Counted from the stretch's first letter, positions 32,444 through 42,498 are shown. The stretch: DNA of 48,507 nucleotides from Kutzneria sp. 744 (GCF_000568255.1 NZ_KK037166.1:5571041-5619547), one strand, 5' to 3'. The notes: generated by a model from the letters alone, not told the origin. Numbers and translations are program-made.

Positions 32444-32488
32444 GGGAGATCTCTGTGCGGATTCCACCGCACGGAGATCTCCCTTTTT
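32444..32488 (+). terminator. Original tRNA-Pro rho-independent terminator
   Basis: A 17-bp stem with one mismatch (GGGAGATCTCTGTGCGG / CCGCACGGAGATCTCCC), 6-nt loop and T5 tract. Now stranded downstream of attR by the integration. Confidence 0.85.
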
Positions 32489-32553
32489 GCTTTCTGGGGC
32501 TCTCGCCCCAGACCCCAAGGCAGGGCGGGCTTCGCCCCCCTGCACCCCCCAAA

Positions 32554-32646
32554 GCTCGGCTGCGCCTTCGCAACCCGGGCTTGGCTGCGCCTTCGCGAGA
32601 CCCAGCTTGGCTGCGCCTTTGCGGTGGGCTTTGCTGCGCTCGCCGC
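32554..32646 (+). repeat. Intergenic tandem repeat, GCTTGGCTGCGCCTTCGC units
   Basis: Units at 32554-32571, 32579-32596 and 32605-32622, plus a degenerate fourth at 32628-32646, at ~25-bp period. Between the tRNA terminator and a minus-strand gene. No coding potential seen. Confidence 0.8.
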
Positions 32647-32693
32647 TTAGTTCTCCGTTCGCCCCTCTCGCTCCGTTTTGCTTTGGGGAGGGT

Positions 32694-33170
32694 TTAGGGG
32701 ATGGGGAGGGCTGCGCGGAAATGGTCGCGGAGGGTGCGGATGGTGGCGGTCAGGTGGCGGGAGGCCTGGTCGAGGTCGGCGGTCGCGGGGGAGTTGCGGG
32801 CGGCGGCGGAGGTGGTGAGGAGGTCGTCGACGGCAGAGGTGGCGGCCGTGCGGATGGGGTCGGTGCCGATGAGTTTGAGGATGGCGAGCTGATCGCTCAT
32901 GGCGATGACGGCGGTGTGCAGCTCGGCGAGGGTCTGGTCATCGGCGGGGCCACGCCAGGTGTCGACGGCAAGTTCGCGCCACGCGTTCATGGTGACCAGA
33001 AGGGCGAGGCATGCGTCCAAACGCTTGTCGCGCCAGTAGATCTGGTCGGCGCGGCGGATGGCGGCGGCCTCGCGGGCCCGCTCGCGCCAGGTGGTGACGA
33101 GTTGACCGGACACGACGCCCAGAACGCCGATGAGGCCGACGATGATCGGCACCAGGACTGAGACCGGCAT
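32694..33170 (-). CDS. Hypothetical protein with N-terminal TM helix
   Basis: 158 aa from ATG 33170 (MPVSVLVPIIVGLIGVLGVV). One TM helix (~4-24) and a helical cytosolic domain (TTWRERAREAAAIRRADQIYWRDKRLDACLALLVTMNAW…DQASRHLTATIRTLRDHFRAAL). This plan is common among actinobacterial proteins of unknown role. It lies outside the AICE, next to the S9 peptidase gene. Confidence 0.7.
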   Translation of the reverse strand: MPVSVLVPIIVGLIGVLGVVSGQLVTTWRERAREAAAIRRADQIYWRDKRLDACLALLVTMNAWRELAVDTWRGPADDQTLAELHTAVIAMSDQLAILKLIGTDPIRTAATSAVDDLLTTSAAARNSPATADLDQASRHLTATIRTLRDHFRAALPIP

Positions 33171-33314
33171 GGCCGGCAAGATACTGGACGAAAACGTTTA
33201 CAGGATGGATCGGCGCTGGCACGCTGGGGACCGCGGATCGGGGCCGGCCGCCACCGGGCCGGTCCGCGCCGAACGGCTACGAAAAGCACGGGACTCTCGT
33301 GACAGGATCGAGGG

Positions 33315-35123
33315 GTGACTACTCATCCTGTTGCGCGCGTGCCGGAGCGGCTGTTCGAGGATCCTGAGGCGGAGAAGCGCTGGAGGGACCGGTTCACGGC
33401 GCGCAGGGTGTCGCTGCCGGACTGGGCGTTGAACGCGCCGGAGCGCTCGCTGTACGTCTCCAACGCCAGTGGGGTGTGGGAGGTGTACGCCTGGAACCGG
33501 GAGACGGATGAGCACCGCCAGGTGACGAACCGGCCCAACGGCACGATGCACGCGACGTTGAGCCCGGACGGGGAGCAGATCTGGTGGTTCAACGACACCG
33601 ACGGGGACGAGTTCGGTAGCTGGGTGGTCGAGCCGTACAGCGGGGGCGAGCACAGGCCGGCGCTGGAGGGTGTGCACGACGGGTATCCGGCGGGGCTGGA
33701 GGTTGGCAGTTCGAGGATTGCGGTCGGGGCCTCGACGGATGACGGCACGACGATCTGGGTGACCCGCGATGGCAAGCCCGAGGTCATCTACGTCAACGAG
33801 AACGACGGCGGGGTGGCCAGCCTGTCGCGGGACGAGCGGCTGCTGGCGATCTCGCACTCGGAGCACGGCGACAGCCGGCACCCGGCGCTGCGCGTGGTGA
33901 ACGCGGCCGACGGCGCGGTGGTGGCGGAGAAGTGGGACGGCAAGGGCAAGGGACTGGACGGGATCTCGTTCAGCCCGGTGGAGGGTGATCCCAGGCTGCT
34001 GGTGCTGCACGAGCGCCGTGGCAAGGAAGAGCTGCTGATCTGGGACGTGGAGGCGGACACCGAGACGGAGATCCGCCTCGACCTGCCGGGCGAGGTCGCC
34101 GCCGACTGGTTCACGGATGGCAAGTCGCTGCTGATCGTGCACAGCCACCGGTCGCGGACCACGTTGCACCGCTACGACATCGCCGCCGGACAGCTGTCCA
34201 CATTGAACACTCCACAGGGGACGATCGGCGGCGCGGGCGCGCGGCCGGACGGTGCCGTGGAGTACTCCTGGTCCTCGGCCGAGCACCCGTCCGCGGTGCG
34301 CGTGCTGACGGCCGAGGGCGACCGGGTGCTGCTGCAGCCGCCGGGCGACAAGGCGCCGTCGTCGCAGCCGATGGAAGACGCCTTCGTCGGCGACGTGCAC
34401 GCGCTGATCACCAAGCCGGCGAACGCCGGAGATGGCCCGCTGCCAACGGTTTTCTCCATCCACGGCGGCCCGCACGCCAACGACGAGGACCGGTTCTCGG
34501 CCTACCGCGCGGTGTGGCTGGACGCCGGCTTCGCCGTGGTGCAGGTGAACTACCGCGGCTCCACCGGCTACGGCTCGGCCTGGCGGGACGCCATCGAGGG
34601 CCGCCCGGGCCTGACCGAGCTGGAGGACATCGCCGCGGTGCACGACTGGGCGGTCGAGTCCGGCCTGGCCGACCCGGCGAAGTGCGTGATCAACGGCGCG
34701 TCCTGGGGCGGCTACCTGACGCTGCTGGCGTTGGGCGTGCAGCCGAAGCGCTGGGCGGCGGGCGTCGCGGGCGTGCCGGTCGCGGACTACGTCGCCGCCT
34801 ACGAGGACGAGATGGAACCGTTGCGGGCCTTCGACCGGGCGCTGTTCGGCGGCTCGCCGGAGGAACTGCCCGACCTGTACCGGGAGTGCTCGCCGCTGAC
34901 CTACGTGGACGAGGTGGCCGCGCCGGTGATCGTGCTGGCCGGCGAGAACGACCCGCGCTGCCCGATCCGCCAGATCGACAACTACCTGGATCGCCTGGCG
35001 GCCAGGAAGGCGCCGTACGAGGTGTACCGGTACGAGGCCGGCCACGGATCGCTGGTGGTGGCCGAGACGATCAAGCAGACGGCCATCGAGGTCGACTTCA
35101 CCCGCCGGGCGCTGGGAATGTGA
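33315..35123 (+). CDS. S9-family peptidase (prolyl oligopeptidase-like)
   Basis: 602 aa from GTG 33315. The N-terminal ~340 residues form a beta-propeller (repeated strands such as TMHATLSPDGEQIWWFNDTDGDEFG and SLSRDERLLAISHSEHGD). The C-terminal alpha/beta hydrolase has nucleophile S463 (GASWGGY), D546 (GENDPRCP) and H577 (AGHGS). An HGGPHANDEDRFS oxyanion segment precedes the Ser. No signal peptide, so probably cytosolic; it cleaves short peptides or acyl-peptides. Confidence 0.9.
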   Translation: MTTHPVARVPERLFEDPEAEKRWRDRFTARRVSLPDWALNAPERSLYVSNASGVWEVYAWNRETDEHRQVTNRPNGTMHATLSPDGEQIWWFNDTDGDEFGSWVVEPYSGGEHRPALEGVHDGYPAGLEVGSSRIAVGASTDDGTTIWVTRDGKPEVIYVNENDGGVASLSRDERLLAISHSEHGDSRHPALRVVNAADGAVVAEKWDGKGKGLDGISFSPVEGDPRLLVLHERRGKEELLIWDVEADTETEIRLDLPGEVAADWFTDGKSLLIVHSHRSRTTLHRYDIAAGQLSTLNTPQGTIGGAGARPDGAVEYSWSSAEHPSAVRVLTAEGDRVLLQPPGDKAPSSQPMEDAFVGDVHALITKPANAGDGPLPTVFSIHGGPHANDEDRFSAYRAVWLDAGFAVVQVNYRGSTGYGSAWRDAIEGRPGLTELEDIAAVHDWAVESGLADPAKCVINGASWGGYLTLLALGVQPKRWAAGVAGVPVADYVAAYEDEMEPLRAFDRALFGGSPEELPDLYRECSPLTYVDEVAAPVIVLAGENDPRCPIRQIDNYLDRLAARKAPYEVYRYEAGHGSLVVAETIKQTAIEVDFTRRALGM

Positions 35124-35130
35124 CAGCAAG

Positions 35131-35154
35131 GGGTGGGGCCGCAAGGCCCCACCC
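35131..35154. terminator. Hairpin between S9 peptidase and dps
   Basis: A perfect 10-bp stem (GGGTGGGGCC / GGCCCCACCC) with a GCAA tetraloop between convergent genes. Confidence 0.8.
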
Positions 35155-35162
35155 GCAACGCT

Positions 35163-35639
35163 TCAGGCCAGCTGGGCCTGCCACATCCAGTGGGCTTCCT
35201 CCAGCTTGGCGGTCAGCTCGATGATCAGGTCCTGGGTGACCAGGTCCGTGTCGTCGGTGGTCTTGATCCGGGCCCGCATGCGCTGCACGACCTCGCCCAG
35301 CGTCGTGGTGATGGCCCGCGCCACGGCCTCGTCGTCACGCCAGCCGGTGTCGAAGTCGGGCACCCCGGAGTCCTTGGCCACGGTGGCGGCCCGGCCGTCC
35401 GGGGACACGCCGATGGCCGAGGCGCGCTCGGCGACCTGGTCGGTGTACTGCCGCGCGGCGGCGACCAGCTCGTCGAGCTGGAGGTGCACGCTGCGGAAGT
35501 TGCGGCCGACGACGTTCCAGTGCGCCTGCTTGGCCACCAGCGACAGGTCGATCAGGTCGACCAGCGCCTCCTGAAGGACGCGACCGGTCTCTTCCTTCGC
35601 CCCGGCCTCGAGCGGGCTGGTGATCGGGGCCTTGCCCAT
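35163..35639 (-). CDS. dps: Dps-like ferritin-family DNA-protection protein
   Basis: 158 aa from ATG 35639, with GGAGG upstream. Ferroxidase and helix signatures: VDLIDLSLVAKQAHWNVVGRNFRSVHLQLDELV (His and Asp/Glu ligands), then AERASAIGVSPDGRAATVAKDSG and EEAHWMWQAQLA. Dps dodecamers oxidise iron with peroxide and shield DNA under stress. Ohr and a Fur-family gene nearby support an oxidative-stress neighbourhood. Confidence 0.88.
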   Translation of the reverse strand: MGKAPITSPLEAGAKEETGRVLQEALVDLIDLSLVAKQAHWNVVGRNFRSVHLQLDELVAAARQYTDQVAERASAIGVSPDGRAATVAKDSGVPDFDTGWRDDEAVARAITTTLGEVVQRMRARIKTTDDTDLVTQDLIIELTAKLEEAHWMWQAQLA

Positions 35640-35706
35640 ATCTGCCTCCTCGGGATCACGTGTCGATCGAGTACCCCGAGGAGGCGCGGGCTAACGGCGG
35701 CTCAGG

Positions 35707-36129
35707 TCACACGGTCGCGGTGACCGTGACCTCGATGTTGCCGCGGGTGGCGTTGGAGTAGGGGCAGACCTGGTGCGCGGCGGTCACGAGCTGGTCGGCG
35801 GCGCCCTGCTCGAAGCCGGGCACGTGCGCGGCCAGCTCGACGCCCAGGGTGAAGGCGCCGTTGTCCAGCGAGTACAGGCTCACCTTGGCGGTGATGGAGG
35901 TCTCCGGCAGCGTGATCTTCTGCCGGCGGGCGACCGCCTGCATAGCGCTGTGGAAGCAGGCCGCGTAGCCGGCGGCGAACAGCTGCTCGGGGTTGGTCTT
36001 GTCTCCGCCCGGACCGCCCATCTCCTTCGGCACGGACAGGATCTCGTCGATCACGCCGTCCGAGGACCGGACCTCGCCGTTGCGGCCTTCGCCGATCGCG
36101 ATCGCCTCGGCGGTGTACAGCGCTGCCAT
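35707..36129 (-). CDS. ohr: Organic hydroperoxide resistance protein (Ohr/OsmC)
   Basis: 140 aa from ATG 36129, behind GAGGAGAAG. Redox cysteines C58 (AACFHSA) and C122 (HQVCPYSNA) are spaced as in Ohr, with the NPEQLFAAGYAACF signature and a final NIEVTVTATV strand. It reduces organic hydroperoxides with a lipoylated or dithiol donor. No MarR-type OhrR gene is adjacent. Confidence 0.93.
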   Translation of the reverse strand: MAALYTAEAIAIGEGRNGEVRSSDGVIDEILSVPKEMGGPGGDKTNPEQLFAAGYAACFHSAMQAVARRQKITLPETSITAKVSLYSLDNGAFTLGVELAAHVPGFEQGAADQLVTAAHQVCPYSNATRGNIEVTVTATV

Positions 36130-36181
36130 CGTCTTCTCCTCGCTCACGAAGTTACTGACGGGTACAACGCCACGAACCGGC

Positions 36182-36757
36182 TCAATGTAGCCGGTGGTGA
36201 CCGACTTCACCGAGGGCGAACTCGGCGACCTGACGGCCGACCAGCCGCAGCGAGTCGTACGCGCGCTGATCGGAGCAGGTGCCGTCGGCCTCGAAGCGCA
36301 CCTCCGCAGTGTTCAGCGGGACGCCGAGCGGCGTGGGCCAGCCGCGCAAGGCATGCACGATCGAGCGAAGGGCGGTCAGCGTGCTCACTGCCGCCTGCCA
36401 CCCCATGGCGCTGGTCACGCAGCCGACCGCACGGCCGTCGAGGAACGGGTGCGGGTCGCCGCTGAGGTCCTGGACGTAGTCGAGGGCGTTCTTGACCAGG
36501 CCGGACAGCGAGCCGTGGTAGCCGGGCGAGACCAGGACCACGCCGTCGGCCTCGCGCAGCAGCTCGATCAGCCGCTGCGCGGACTCGGGGCGCTCGGGCA
36601 CGGCCGGGTCGTAGAACGGCAGCACAAGATCGGTTCCGGTGAGCGCGATCGTCTTCGCGCCGGCCTCTTCCGCACCCGACAGCGCCACGTGCAGCGCCCG
36701 CTCGGACTGCGAGTCGGCCCGCAATGAGCCCCCGATCCCCACCACTGTCACCGTCAT
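36182..36757 (-). CDS. NADPH-dependent FMN reductase
   Basis: 191 aa from ATG 36757 (MTVTVVGIGGSLRADSQSERAL). GGSLR near residue 10 binds the FMN phosphate. YDPAVPE, ADGVVLVSPGYHGSLSGLVKNALDY and GRAVGCVTSAMG complete the flavodoxin-like fold of the family. It may supply reduced FMN or reduce quinones. Its 3' end is separate from ohr but lies on the same strand. Confidence 0.9.
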   Translation of the reverse strand: MTVTVVGIGGSLRADSQSERALHVALSGAEEAGAKTIALTGTDLVLPFYDPAVPERPESAQRLIELLREADGVVLVSPGYHGSLSGLVKNALDYVQDLSGDPHPFLDGRAVGCVTSAMGWQAAVSTLTALRSIVHALRGWPTPLGVPLNTAEVRFEADGTCSDQRAYDSLRLVGRQVAEFALGEVGHHRLH

Positions 36758-36837
36758 ACGTCCACCGTACGAGTTACAGCATGCTTGAGGTCAAGATCCC
36801 TCGGCATGGGTCCTACCGACCGGTAGTGTCCTGGGCC

Positions 36838-37959
36838 ATGGCGAGCCTCGCGCAGTCCGTTCCGCTCCGGTGGCAGGCCCGGGTGCTCCAGGCGCTGTTC
36901 GCGCTGCCCACTCCGGTCCGGCGACTACTGGCCGGCAAGCCCGTCCGGCTCGACGGTCAGACCCTCGACCTGGACGCGCAGTTGCTGCTGAAGATGCAGC
37001 AGCTGGCCGGCACCGAGCTGCACGGCACGGACGTCCGCCAGGCCCGTGCGGCGATCCGCGCCGGTCGGGTGCTGGTCGGCGGCGCGCCGATCGAGCCCGT
37101 CACGACCAAGGATCTCCAGCTGCCCAACGACATTCCGGCCCGGCTGTACCGGCCCGGCGACCTGCCGGAAGGCTCGCCGCTGCTGGTTTTCTTCCACGGC
37201 GGCGGTTTTGCCATCGGCGACATCGACAGCCACGACCACCTCTGCCGGTTCCTGGCCCGCAACGCCGGCGTCCGGGTGCTGTCCGTCGGCTACCGGCTCG
37301 CGCCGGAGGACCCGTTCCCGGCCGCAGTGGACGACTGCGTGGCGGCGTTCAAGTGGGCCGCGGCGGAGGCGACGTCGCTGGGCGCGGACCCCAAGCTCAT
37401 CGCCCTCGGCGGCGACAGCGCGGGCGGCAATCTCGCCACCGTGACGGCACTTCAGGTGGGCTCGGGCAATCCCCGCCCAGTGTTCCTGCTGCTGCTCTAC
37501 CCGACGGTTGACGCGACCGTCCGCCGACGGTCGCGGGATCTGTTCGCCAACGGCTACTTCCTGACCGACACCGGCATGGACTGGTTCATGGAGCGCTACG
37601 TCCCGGACCCCGAGACCCGCACCGATCCCCGCGTGTCGCCGCTGCTGGCCGAGGACCTGAGCGCGCTGCCGCCCACGTACATCGCGACGGCCGGCTTCGA
37701 CCCGCTGCGGGACGAGGGCGAGCTGTTCGCCCGCCGGGTCGCCGAGGCCGGCGTGCCGGTGGTGCTGCGCCGGCACGAAGGCCTGTTCCATGGCTTCGCG
37801 AGCATGACGGGCATCGGGCACGCGTTCAAGGAGGCCACCCTGGAGGCGGCCAGCGCGCTGCGGACGGGGCTGGCCATCGGGCGCAACGGGCGGCCGAGGC
37901 GCAAGGCGGTCAACGCCGACGAGCTGAACGGCTACCCGGTCGGCAGCTGGCTGGCCTGA
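36838..37959 (+). CDS. HSL-family alpha/beta hydrolase (esterase/lipase)
   Basis: 373 aa from ATG 36838 ([20 protein letters not shown]). HSL oxyanion motif HGGGFAIGD, nucleophile elbow GDSAGGN, Asp in FDPLRDEG and His in EGLFHGF form the catalytic set. An N-terminal cap of ~90 residues may bind acyl chains. Mycobacterial Lip esterases share this layout. Convergent with the Fur-family gene; the tails overlap by 28 bp. Confidence 0.9.
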   Translation: MASLAQSVPLRWQARVLQALFALPTPVRRLLAGKPVRLDGQTLDLDAQLLLKMQQLAGTELHGTDVRQARAAIRAGRVLVGGAPIEPVTTKDLQLPNDIPARLYRPGDLPEGSPLLVFFHGGGFAIGDIDSHDHLCRFLARNAGVRVLSVGYRLAPEDPFPAAVDDCVAAFKWAAAEATSLGADPKLIALGGDSAGGNLATVTALQVGSGNPRPVFLLLLYPTVDATVRRRSRDLFANGYFLTDTGMDWFMERYVPDPETRTDPRVSPLLAEDLSALPPTYIATAGFDPLRDEGELFARRVAEAGVPVVLRRHEGLFHGFASMTGIGHAFKEATLEAASALRTGLAIGRNGRPRRKAVNADELNGYPVGSWLA

Positions 37960-38390
37960 GCCCGCTTGCAGTCCGGGCAGTAGCCCCAGAACACGACCTC
38001 GGCCTCGACAACGTCGAAGCCCATCGAGTCCGACGGCTCCAGGCAGGGCGCCGGCCCGACGGCGCAGTCCACGTCCTCGGTGCGGCCGCAGCCCCGGCAG
38101 ACCAGGTGGTGATGGTTGTCACCGGTGCGGGTCTCGAACCGGGCCGGCGAGCCGGCGGGCTCGATCCGGCGCACCAGGTCGGCCCGCACACAGGCGTTGA
38201 GCACGTCGTACACGGCCTGCGTCGACACCGAGCCGATGTGGTCGCGGACTCCGGTGGCGACCTGGTCAGCGGTGGTATGAGGGTGACCGGAAAGCCACTC
38301 CAGCACCGCGAGGCGCGGCGCCGTCACCCGTAACCCCGCGGTGCGCAACCTGCGCCTCAGGGTCTCCACGGTGGATCCGTCGGTAGCCAT
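37932..38390 (-). CDS. Fur-family metal-dependent regulator
   Basis: 152 aa from ATG 38390. The winged HTH ([30 protein letters not shown]…[18 protein letters not shown]) precedes the [10 protein letters not shown] metal motif (H93-95, C98, C101) and a second CxxC (C138, C141). These are the structural zinc cysteines. Looks like the FurA group that controls catalase-type genes. No katG follows. Confidence 0.9.
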   Translation of the reverse strand: MATDGSTVETLRRRLRTAGLRVTAPRLAVLEWLSGHPHTTADQVATGVRDHIGSVSTQAVYDVLNACVRADLVRRIEPAGSPARFETRTGDNHHHLVCRGCGRTEDVDCAVGPAPCLEPSDSMGFDVVEAEVVFWGYCPDCKRAQASQLPTG

Positions 38391-38471
38391 ATCCCGCCCA
38401 GGACACCACGCTTTCTGGAATCAGACAAGAAATCGGTTGCGCCGCGGCCGCAGACCTTGTCACATCGGTGT

Positions 38472-39671
38472 GTGGTCCTGACGTCCTACGGCCGGGTGAC
38501 GGCCCTTCCCGGTGTGCGCATGCTGTTCGTGGTCACCGGGTTGGCCCGCATCCCGGTGGCCGCCGCGGGCGTGACCATCACCCTGCACGTGGTGCTCGGC
38601 TTGGGCATGGGTTACGGCGAGGCCGGCGCGGTGGCGGCGGCCTCGACGCTCGGCATCGCGATCGGCGGCCCGGTGCTCGGCCGGATGCTCGACCGGCGCG
38701 GCCTCCGCCGGGTGCTGCTGCTGACGACCATCGCCGCCGGGGTGTTCTGGGCCGCCGCGCCCTGGCTGTCGTACTGGGGTCTGATGGTGCTGTCGTTCGT
38801 CGGCGGCCTGCTGTCGCTGCCGGTGATGTCCACCGCCCGGCAGGCGATGGTCGCGCTGCTGCCCGAGGACGACAGCTACCGCCGGCCGGCGTTCTCACTG
38901 GACTCGGTGCTCACCGAGCTCTCGTACATGGTCGGGCCGGCCGCTGGGGTGTTCCTGACCACGGCGTTCTCCTCGACCACGGCGATGCTGTGCGTCGGCG
39001 CCGGCACGGTGCTCTCCGGGATCTGGCTGCTCGTGCTGGATCCGCCGGTGAAGTCCGAGGAGGCCGCGCAGCACGAGCACGTGCCGCTGCGGTCGTGGCT
39101 GCGCGGCCCGCTGGTCGCGGTGCTGGTGCTGGCCGGCGCGATGGTGCTGATCATGGCCGGGGCCGAGGTGGCGATCGTCGCGGCACTGCGAGCGAGCGGA
39201 CAGGTGGGCTGGTCCGGGCTGGTCATCGCGGTGTGGTGCCTGGCCTCGGTGATCGGCGGCATCGTGCACGGCGCGATGCGGCGGCCGCTGCCGCTTGTCG
39301 TGCTGATGACGCTGGTCGGCGTGACGATGGTGCCGGTCGGCCTGTTGGCCGGCCAGTGGTGGCTGCTCGCGCTGGCCCTGGTGCCCAACGGCCTGCTGTG
39401 CGCGCCGACGTTCTCGTCGACCTCGGACGCCGTGACCCGACTGGCGCCGGAGTCCGTGCGTGGCACGGTGATGGGCGTCTACAGCTCGGCGTACACCATC
39501 GGGGCGGCCATCGGCGCGCCGCTGATCGGCTTCGTGATGGACAACTCCATGCCGCTCTGGGGTTTCGTCGCGGCCGGCGGGGTCGGGCTGCTGGGCGTGG
39601 CCATCGCGGTCGCGGTGGGCGGACACCAGCTCGGTCGGCCTCAGCTGTCGAGTTCCCTGAGCGCCTCGTAG
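38472..39671 (+). CDS. MFS transporter
   Basis: 399 aa from GTG 38472; TTG 38457 is in frame but less likely. Twelve hydrophobic segments are apparent, with the signature loop GGPVLGRMLDRRGLRRVLLL after TM2 and SVRGTVMGVYSSAYTIGAAIGAPLIG in the C-terminal half. Substrate unknown; drug or sugar efflux is possible. It overlaps the 3' end of the convergent kinase gene by 31 bp. Confidence 0.85.
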   Translation: MVLTSYGRVTALPGVRMLFVVTGLARIPVAAAGVTITLHVVLGLGMGYGEAGAVAAASTLGIAIGGPVLGRMLDRRGLRRVLLLTTIAAGVFWAAAPWLSYWGLMVLSFVGGLLSLPVMSTARQAMVALLPEDDSYRRPAFSLDSVLTELSYMVGPAAGVFLTTAFSSTTAMLCVGAGTVLSGIWLLVLDPPVKSEEAAQHEHVPLRSWLRGPLVAVLVLAGAMVLIMAGAEVAIVAALRASGQVGWSGLVIAVWCLASVIGGIVHGAMRRPLPLVVLMTLVGVTMVPVGLLAGQWWLLALALVPNGLLCAPTFSSTSDAVTRLAPESVRGTVMGVYSSAYTIGAAIGAPLIGFVMDNSMPLWGFVAAGGVGLLGVAIAVAVGGHQLGRPQLSSSLSAS

Positions 39672-41417
39672 ATCCGCTCCAGGGCAGGACGGTTGCGGGC
39701 CATCCGGCGGCTGTCGATCTCTTCCGGCGCGACCGTGCCGACCGGTGTCACCAGGTCCGCGGCCGCGTCGAGGGACGGCAGCTCGCCAAGCGCACGCCAG
39801 CCCAGAAGTGCCGCCCCCACACCGGATCCCTCGTTTCCATCCACGAAGGACAGTTCCTGGCCGAAGGCCGCCGCGATCACCGATGTCCACAGTGGACCAC
39901 GGAAAGCCCCACCCGTGGCCCGGATCTCGTGCACGGCCGCGCCCGCGTCTCGGACGGCATCGAGCACCAGGGCCAACTGCTGGCCGACGCCCTCGACCAT
40001 GGCCCGGGTGATCACGGCCCGGCCGTGCTCGCGGCGCAGCCCGACCAGCACCGCACGCGGGTCCGGATCCCACCACGGCGCTCTTTCGCCCAGCAGGTAA
40101 GGCAAAGCCAGCAGGCCGGCGGCACCCGGCGGCTCGGCTTCGGCCTCCGCCAACAGGTCCGCCACTGGGACCCCGAACACCTCGGACGCCCACTGCGCCA
40201 CCACGCCGCCGTTGCTCACCGAGCCGCCGAGCACCCAGAGCCCGTCGGCCAAGGCGTAGCAGAAAACGCGGCCGCGCTCGTCGACACCGGGCTGGTCGCG
40301 GACGACCCTGAGCGCACCACTCGTGCCCAGCGACAACGCCGCCATGCCCGGCCGCACCGCGCCGACACCGAGGTTGGCCAGCGGACCGTCGCCGCCGCCG
40401 GCGATCACCGGCAAACCGCTGGGCAGGCCGGCGACACCGTCGACCAGCGACAACGCCTTGGTCGGCGCGACCAGCGTCGGCAACTGGTCCGGGTGCACGC
40501 CGGCGATGGCCAGCGCCGGTTCGTGCCAGTCCAGCCGGCGCATGTTGAGCATGCCGGTGCCGGAGGCGTTGGAATGCTCGGTGACCAGCCGTCCGGTGAA
40601 CCTGGAAAGCACGTAGTCCTTGAGGCCGGCCCACTTCACGGCCCGGGCGCACAGCTCCGGCTCGTGTTCGGCGAACCAGGCCAGCTTGGCCAGCGGGAAC
40701 GACGGATGCACCGGGGCGCCGGTCGCCGCGTGCAGTTCGAGCGCCAGTTCCTCGTCCGCCCGCAAGCGTTTGGCGACATCGGCCGCACGGTGATCAGCCC
40801 AGCTCAGGGCCGGGGTGAGCGGCTCGCCGTGGCCGTCGAGGGCGAGCAGCGTGTGCATCGCGGAGCTGAACGACAGCGCCCTGACCTCGCCGTCGACCTT
40901 CTCGACGCACTCGGCCAACGCCTTCGTGGCCGCCGCCAACACCGCCTGCGGATCCTGCACGGCCTCGCCGTGCTCGCCCGTCTCCAGGGCGTAGCCCTGC
41001 TCGGCGGTGTAAAATATCCACTTTCGAAACAGTTTTTGTACTACTTCTAGTGCGCGACTCGTTGGTCCCAGGTGATGCGGACACTGAATTCGGAACTCGA
41101 CATATTTCACTAGAGGGGGCCTTTTTATATTCTGGGCCTGTTGCTATCGCGTAGTACTTGGGTGCCAGTAAGTTTGTTTGACCCTACCAATGGGATACGT
41201 CGCACAGCTCTAGACGCGTCGGTAAAAACGTGAAGGCATACGATGCCTTAACGAGTAGTCATTATCGACCCGTCCGTTCGTGAGGGCGAATATGATTTTA
41301 AAGAGTGCGTTGCTATCCCCCACCGGACCTCCATCGTTTCTGTAGTCGTCCAGCCTGGGTGGCGACCACCTTCGTCGCCGTGGTGCCGAGGTCGACACCC
41401 AACACGACCTCGGTCAT
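39641..41417 (-). pseudogene. FGGY-family carbohydrate kinase (gluconokinase/xylulokinase type), interrupted
   Basis: The true start is ATG 41417 (MTEVVLGVDLGTTATKVVAT), 7 nt after the asd stop, with the ATP-binding DLGTT motif. After ~20 codons the frame enters foreign-looking DNA and stops. The rest resumes near 41008 in another frame (AEQGYALETGEHGEAVQDPQ) and runs to 39641 with the full FGGY body: SFSSAMHTLLALD, GGGDGPLANLG, SLGTSGALR and ATGGAFRGPLW. Removing 352 bp rejoins VVAT and AEQGY. A spurious start at 41110 could give a 489-aa protein lacking the phosphate-binding N-terminus, so it is probably inactive. Confidence 0.8.
41006..41361. other. ~350-bp A/T-rich insertion in kinase gene
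   Basis: Both junctions carry GGTG (41006-41009 and 41358-41361). The segment between has balanced base use quite unlike this genome. It contains no ORF that reads like protein, no terminal inverted repeats and no similarity visible to the other insertion at 21.9-22.1 kb. Its nature is unknown; artefact is possible. Confidence 0.7.
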
Positions 41418-41424
41418 GTCCGCC

Positions 41425-42498
41425 TCAGCCGAACTCGGGGGCCAGGGTCTCGGCGATCTCGTAGGTGTTGAGCGCGGCGCCCTTGCGCAGGTTGTCGCCG
41501 CACACGAAGAAGTCCAGCGTGTTCGGGAAGTCCAGCGCCTGGCGCACCCGGCCGACATAGGTCGGGTCCTCGCCGACCACGTCCGCCGGCGTCGGGAACT
41601 TCTTCTGCTCCGGCTCGTCCATCAGCACGATCGTCGGCTGCGCGGCGAACACCTTGTGCGCCTGCTCCACCGTCACCTCGCGCTCGAAGGTCGCGTGCAC
41701 GGCCAGCGAGTGCGTGGTGATGACCGGGACCCGCACACAGGTCGCCGAGACCTTCAGGTCCGGGATGCCGAGAATCTTGCGGGACTCGTTGCGGACCTTG
41801 AGCTCCTCCGAGGTCCAGCCGTCGCCCTTGTAGGAACCGGCCCACGGCACCACGTTCAGCGCGAGCGGGGCCGGGAACGGCGAGCTCTCGAAGTCCAGCC
41901 CGGCCGCGAGCAGCGCCTCGCGCACGTCGCCGGCCTTCACGCCGAGCTGCTTGCCCGCGACGACCGACAGCTCCTCGTACAGGCGGTCGATGCCGGGCGC
42001 GCCGGCGCCGGAAACCGCCTGGTAGGAGGCGACAACGAGCTCCTTGAGGCCGAACTCGCGGTGCAGGGCGCCCAGGGCGGCCATCATGGACAGCGTCGTG
42101 CAGTTGGGGTTGGCGATGATGCCGCGCGGGCGCTCGGTCGCCTTGTGCGCGTTGACCTCCGGCACCACCAGCGGCACCTCGTCGTCCATGCGGAACGCGC
42201 CGGAGTTGTCGACCGCGATCGCGCCGCGGGCGGCCGCGATCGGCGCCCACTCGGCCGAGATCTCGTCCGGCACGTCGAACATCGCGATGTCCACGCCGTC
42301 GAACACTTCGGGCGCGAGCGCCCGGACGGTGATCTCCTCGCCGCGCACGGTCAGCTTGCGTCCGGCCGAGCGGGCCGAGGCGATCAGGCGGATCTCGCCC
42401 CACGGCACCGTCTCACGGGCGTTGATGATCTCGATCATCACGCTGCCCACGGCGCCGGTGGCGCCCACCAGTGCCAGCACAGGACCGTTGGTGCTCAT
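41425..42498 (-). CDS. asd: Aspartate-semialdehyde dehydrogenase
   Basis: 357 aa from ATG 42498, overlapping the lysC stop by 4 nt. NADP-binding [19 protein letters not shown] is at the N-terminus. Catalytic C133 is in NPNCTT, preceded by [10 protein letters not shown] and followed by [21 protein letters not shown] supplies the active-site His region. It reduces aspartyl phosphate to the semialdehyde for Lys, Met, Thr and diaminopimelate synthesis. Confidence 0.96.
   Translation of the reverse strand: MSTNGPVLALVGATGAVGSVMIEIINARETVPWGEIRLIASARSAGRKLTVRGEEITVRALAPEVFDGVDIAMFDVPDEISAEWAPIAAARGAIAVDNSGAFRMDDEVPLVVPEVNAHKATERPRGIIANPNCTTLSMMAALGALHREFGLKELVVASYQAVSGAGAPGIDRLYEELSVVAGKQLGVKAGDVREALLAAGLDFESSPFPAPLALNVVPWAGSYKGDGWTSEELKVRNESRKILGIPDLKVSATCVRVPVITTHSLAVHATFEREVTVEQAHKVFAAQPTIVLMDEPEQKKFPTPADVVGEDPTYVGRVRQALDFPNTLDFFVCGDNLRKGAALNTYEIAETLAPEFG

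Noticed and set aside
33198-35144. 648-aa minus-strand ORF opposite the S9 peptidase
   Set aside because: Shadow of a gene with a complete Ser-Asp-His triad.
38468-41050. 860-aa plus-strand ORF across MFS and kinase genes
   Set aside because: Out of frame with the MFS gene and antisense to the kinase; low-complexity Arg/Gly sequence.
41006-41361. Insertion sequence or MITE in the kinase gene
   Set aside because: No transposase, no terminal inverted repeats and only a 4-bp junction match, so it is reported only as an unexplained insertion.
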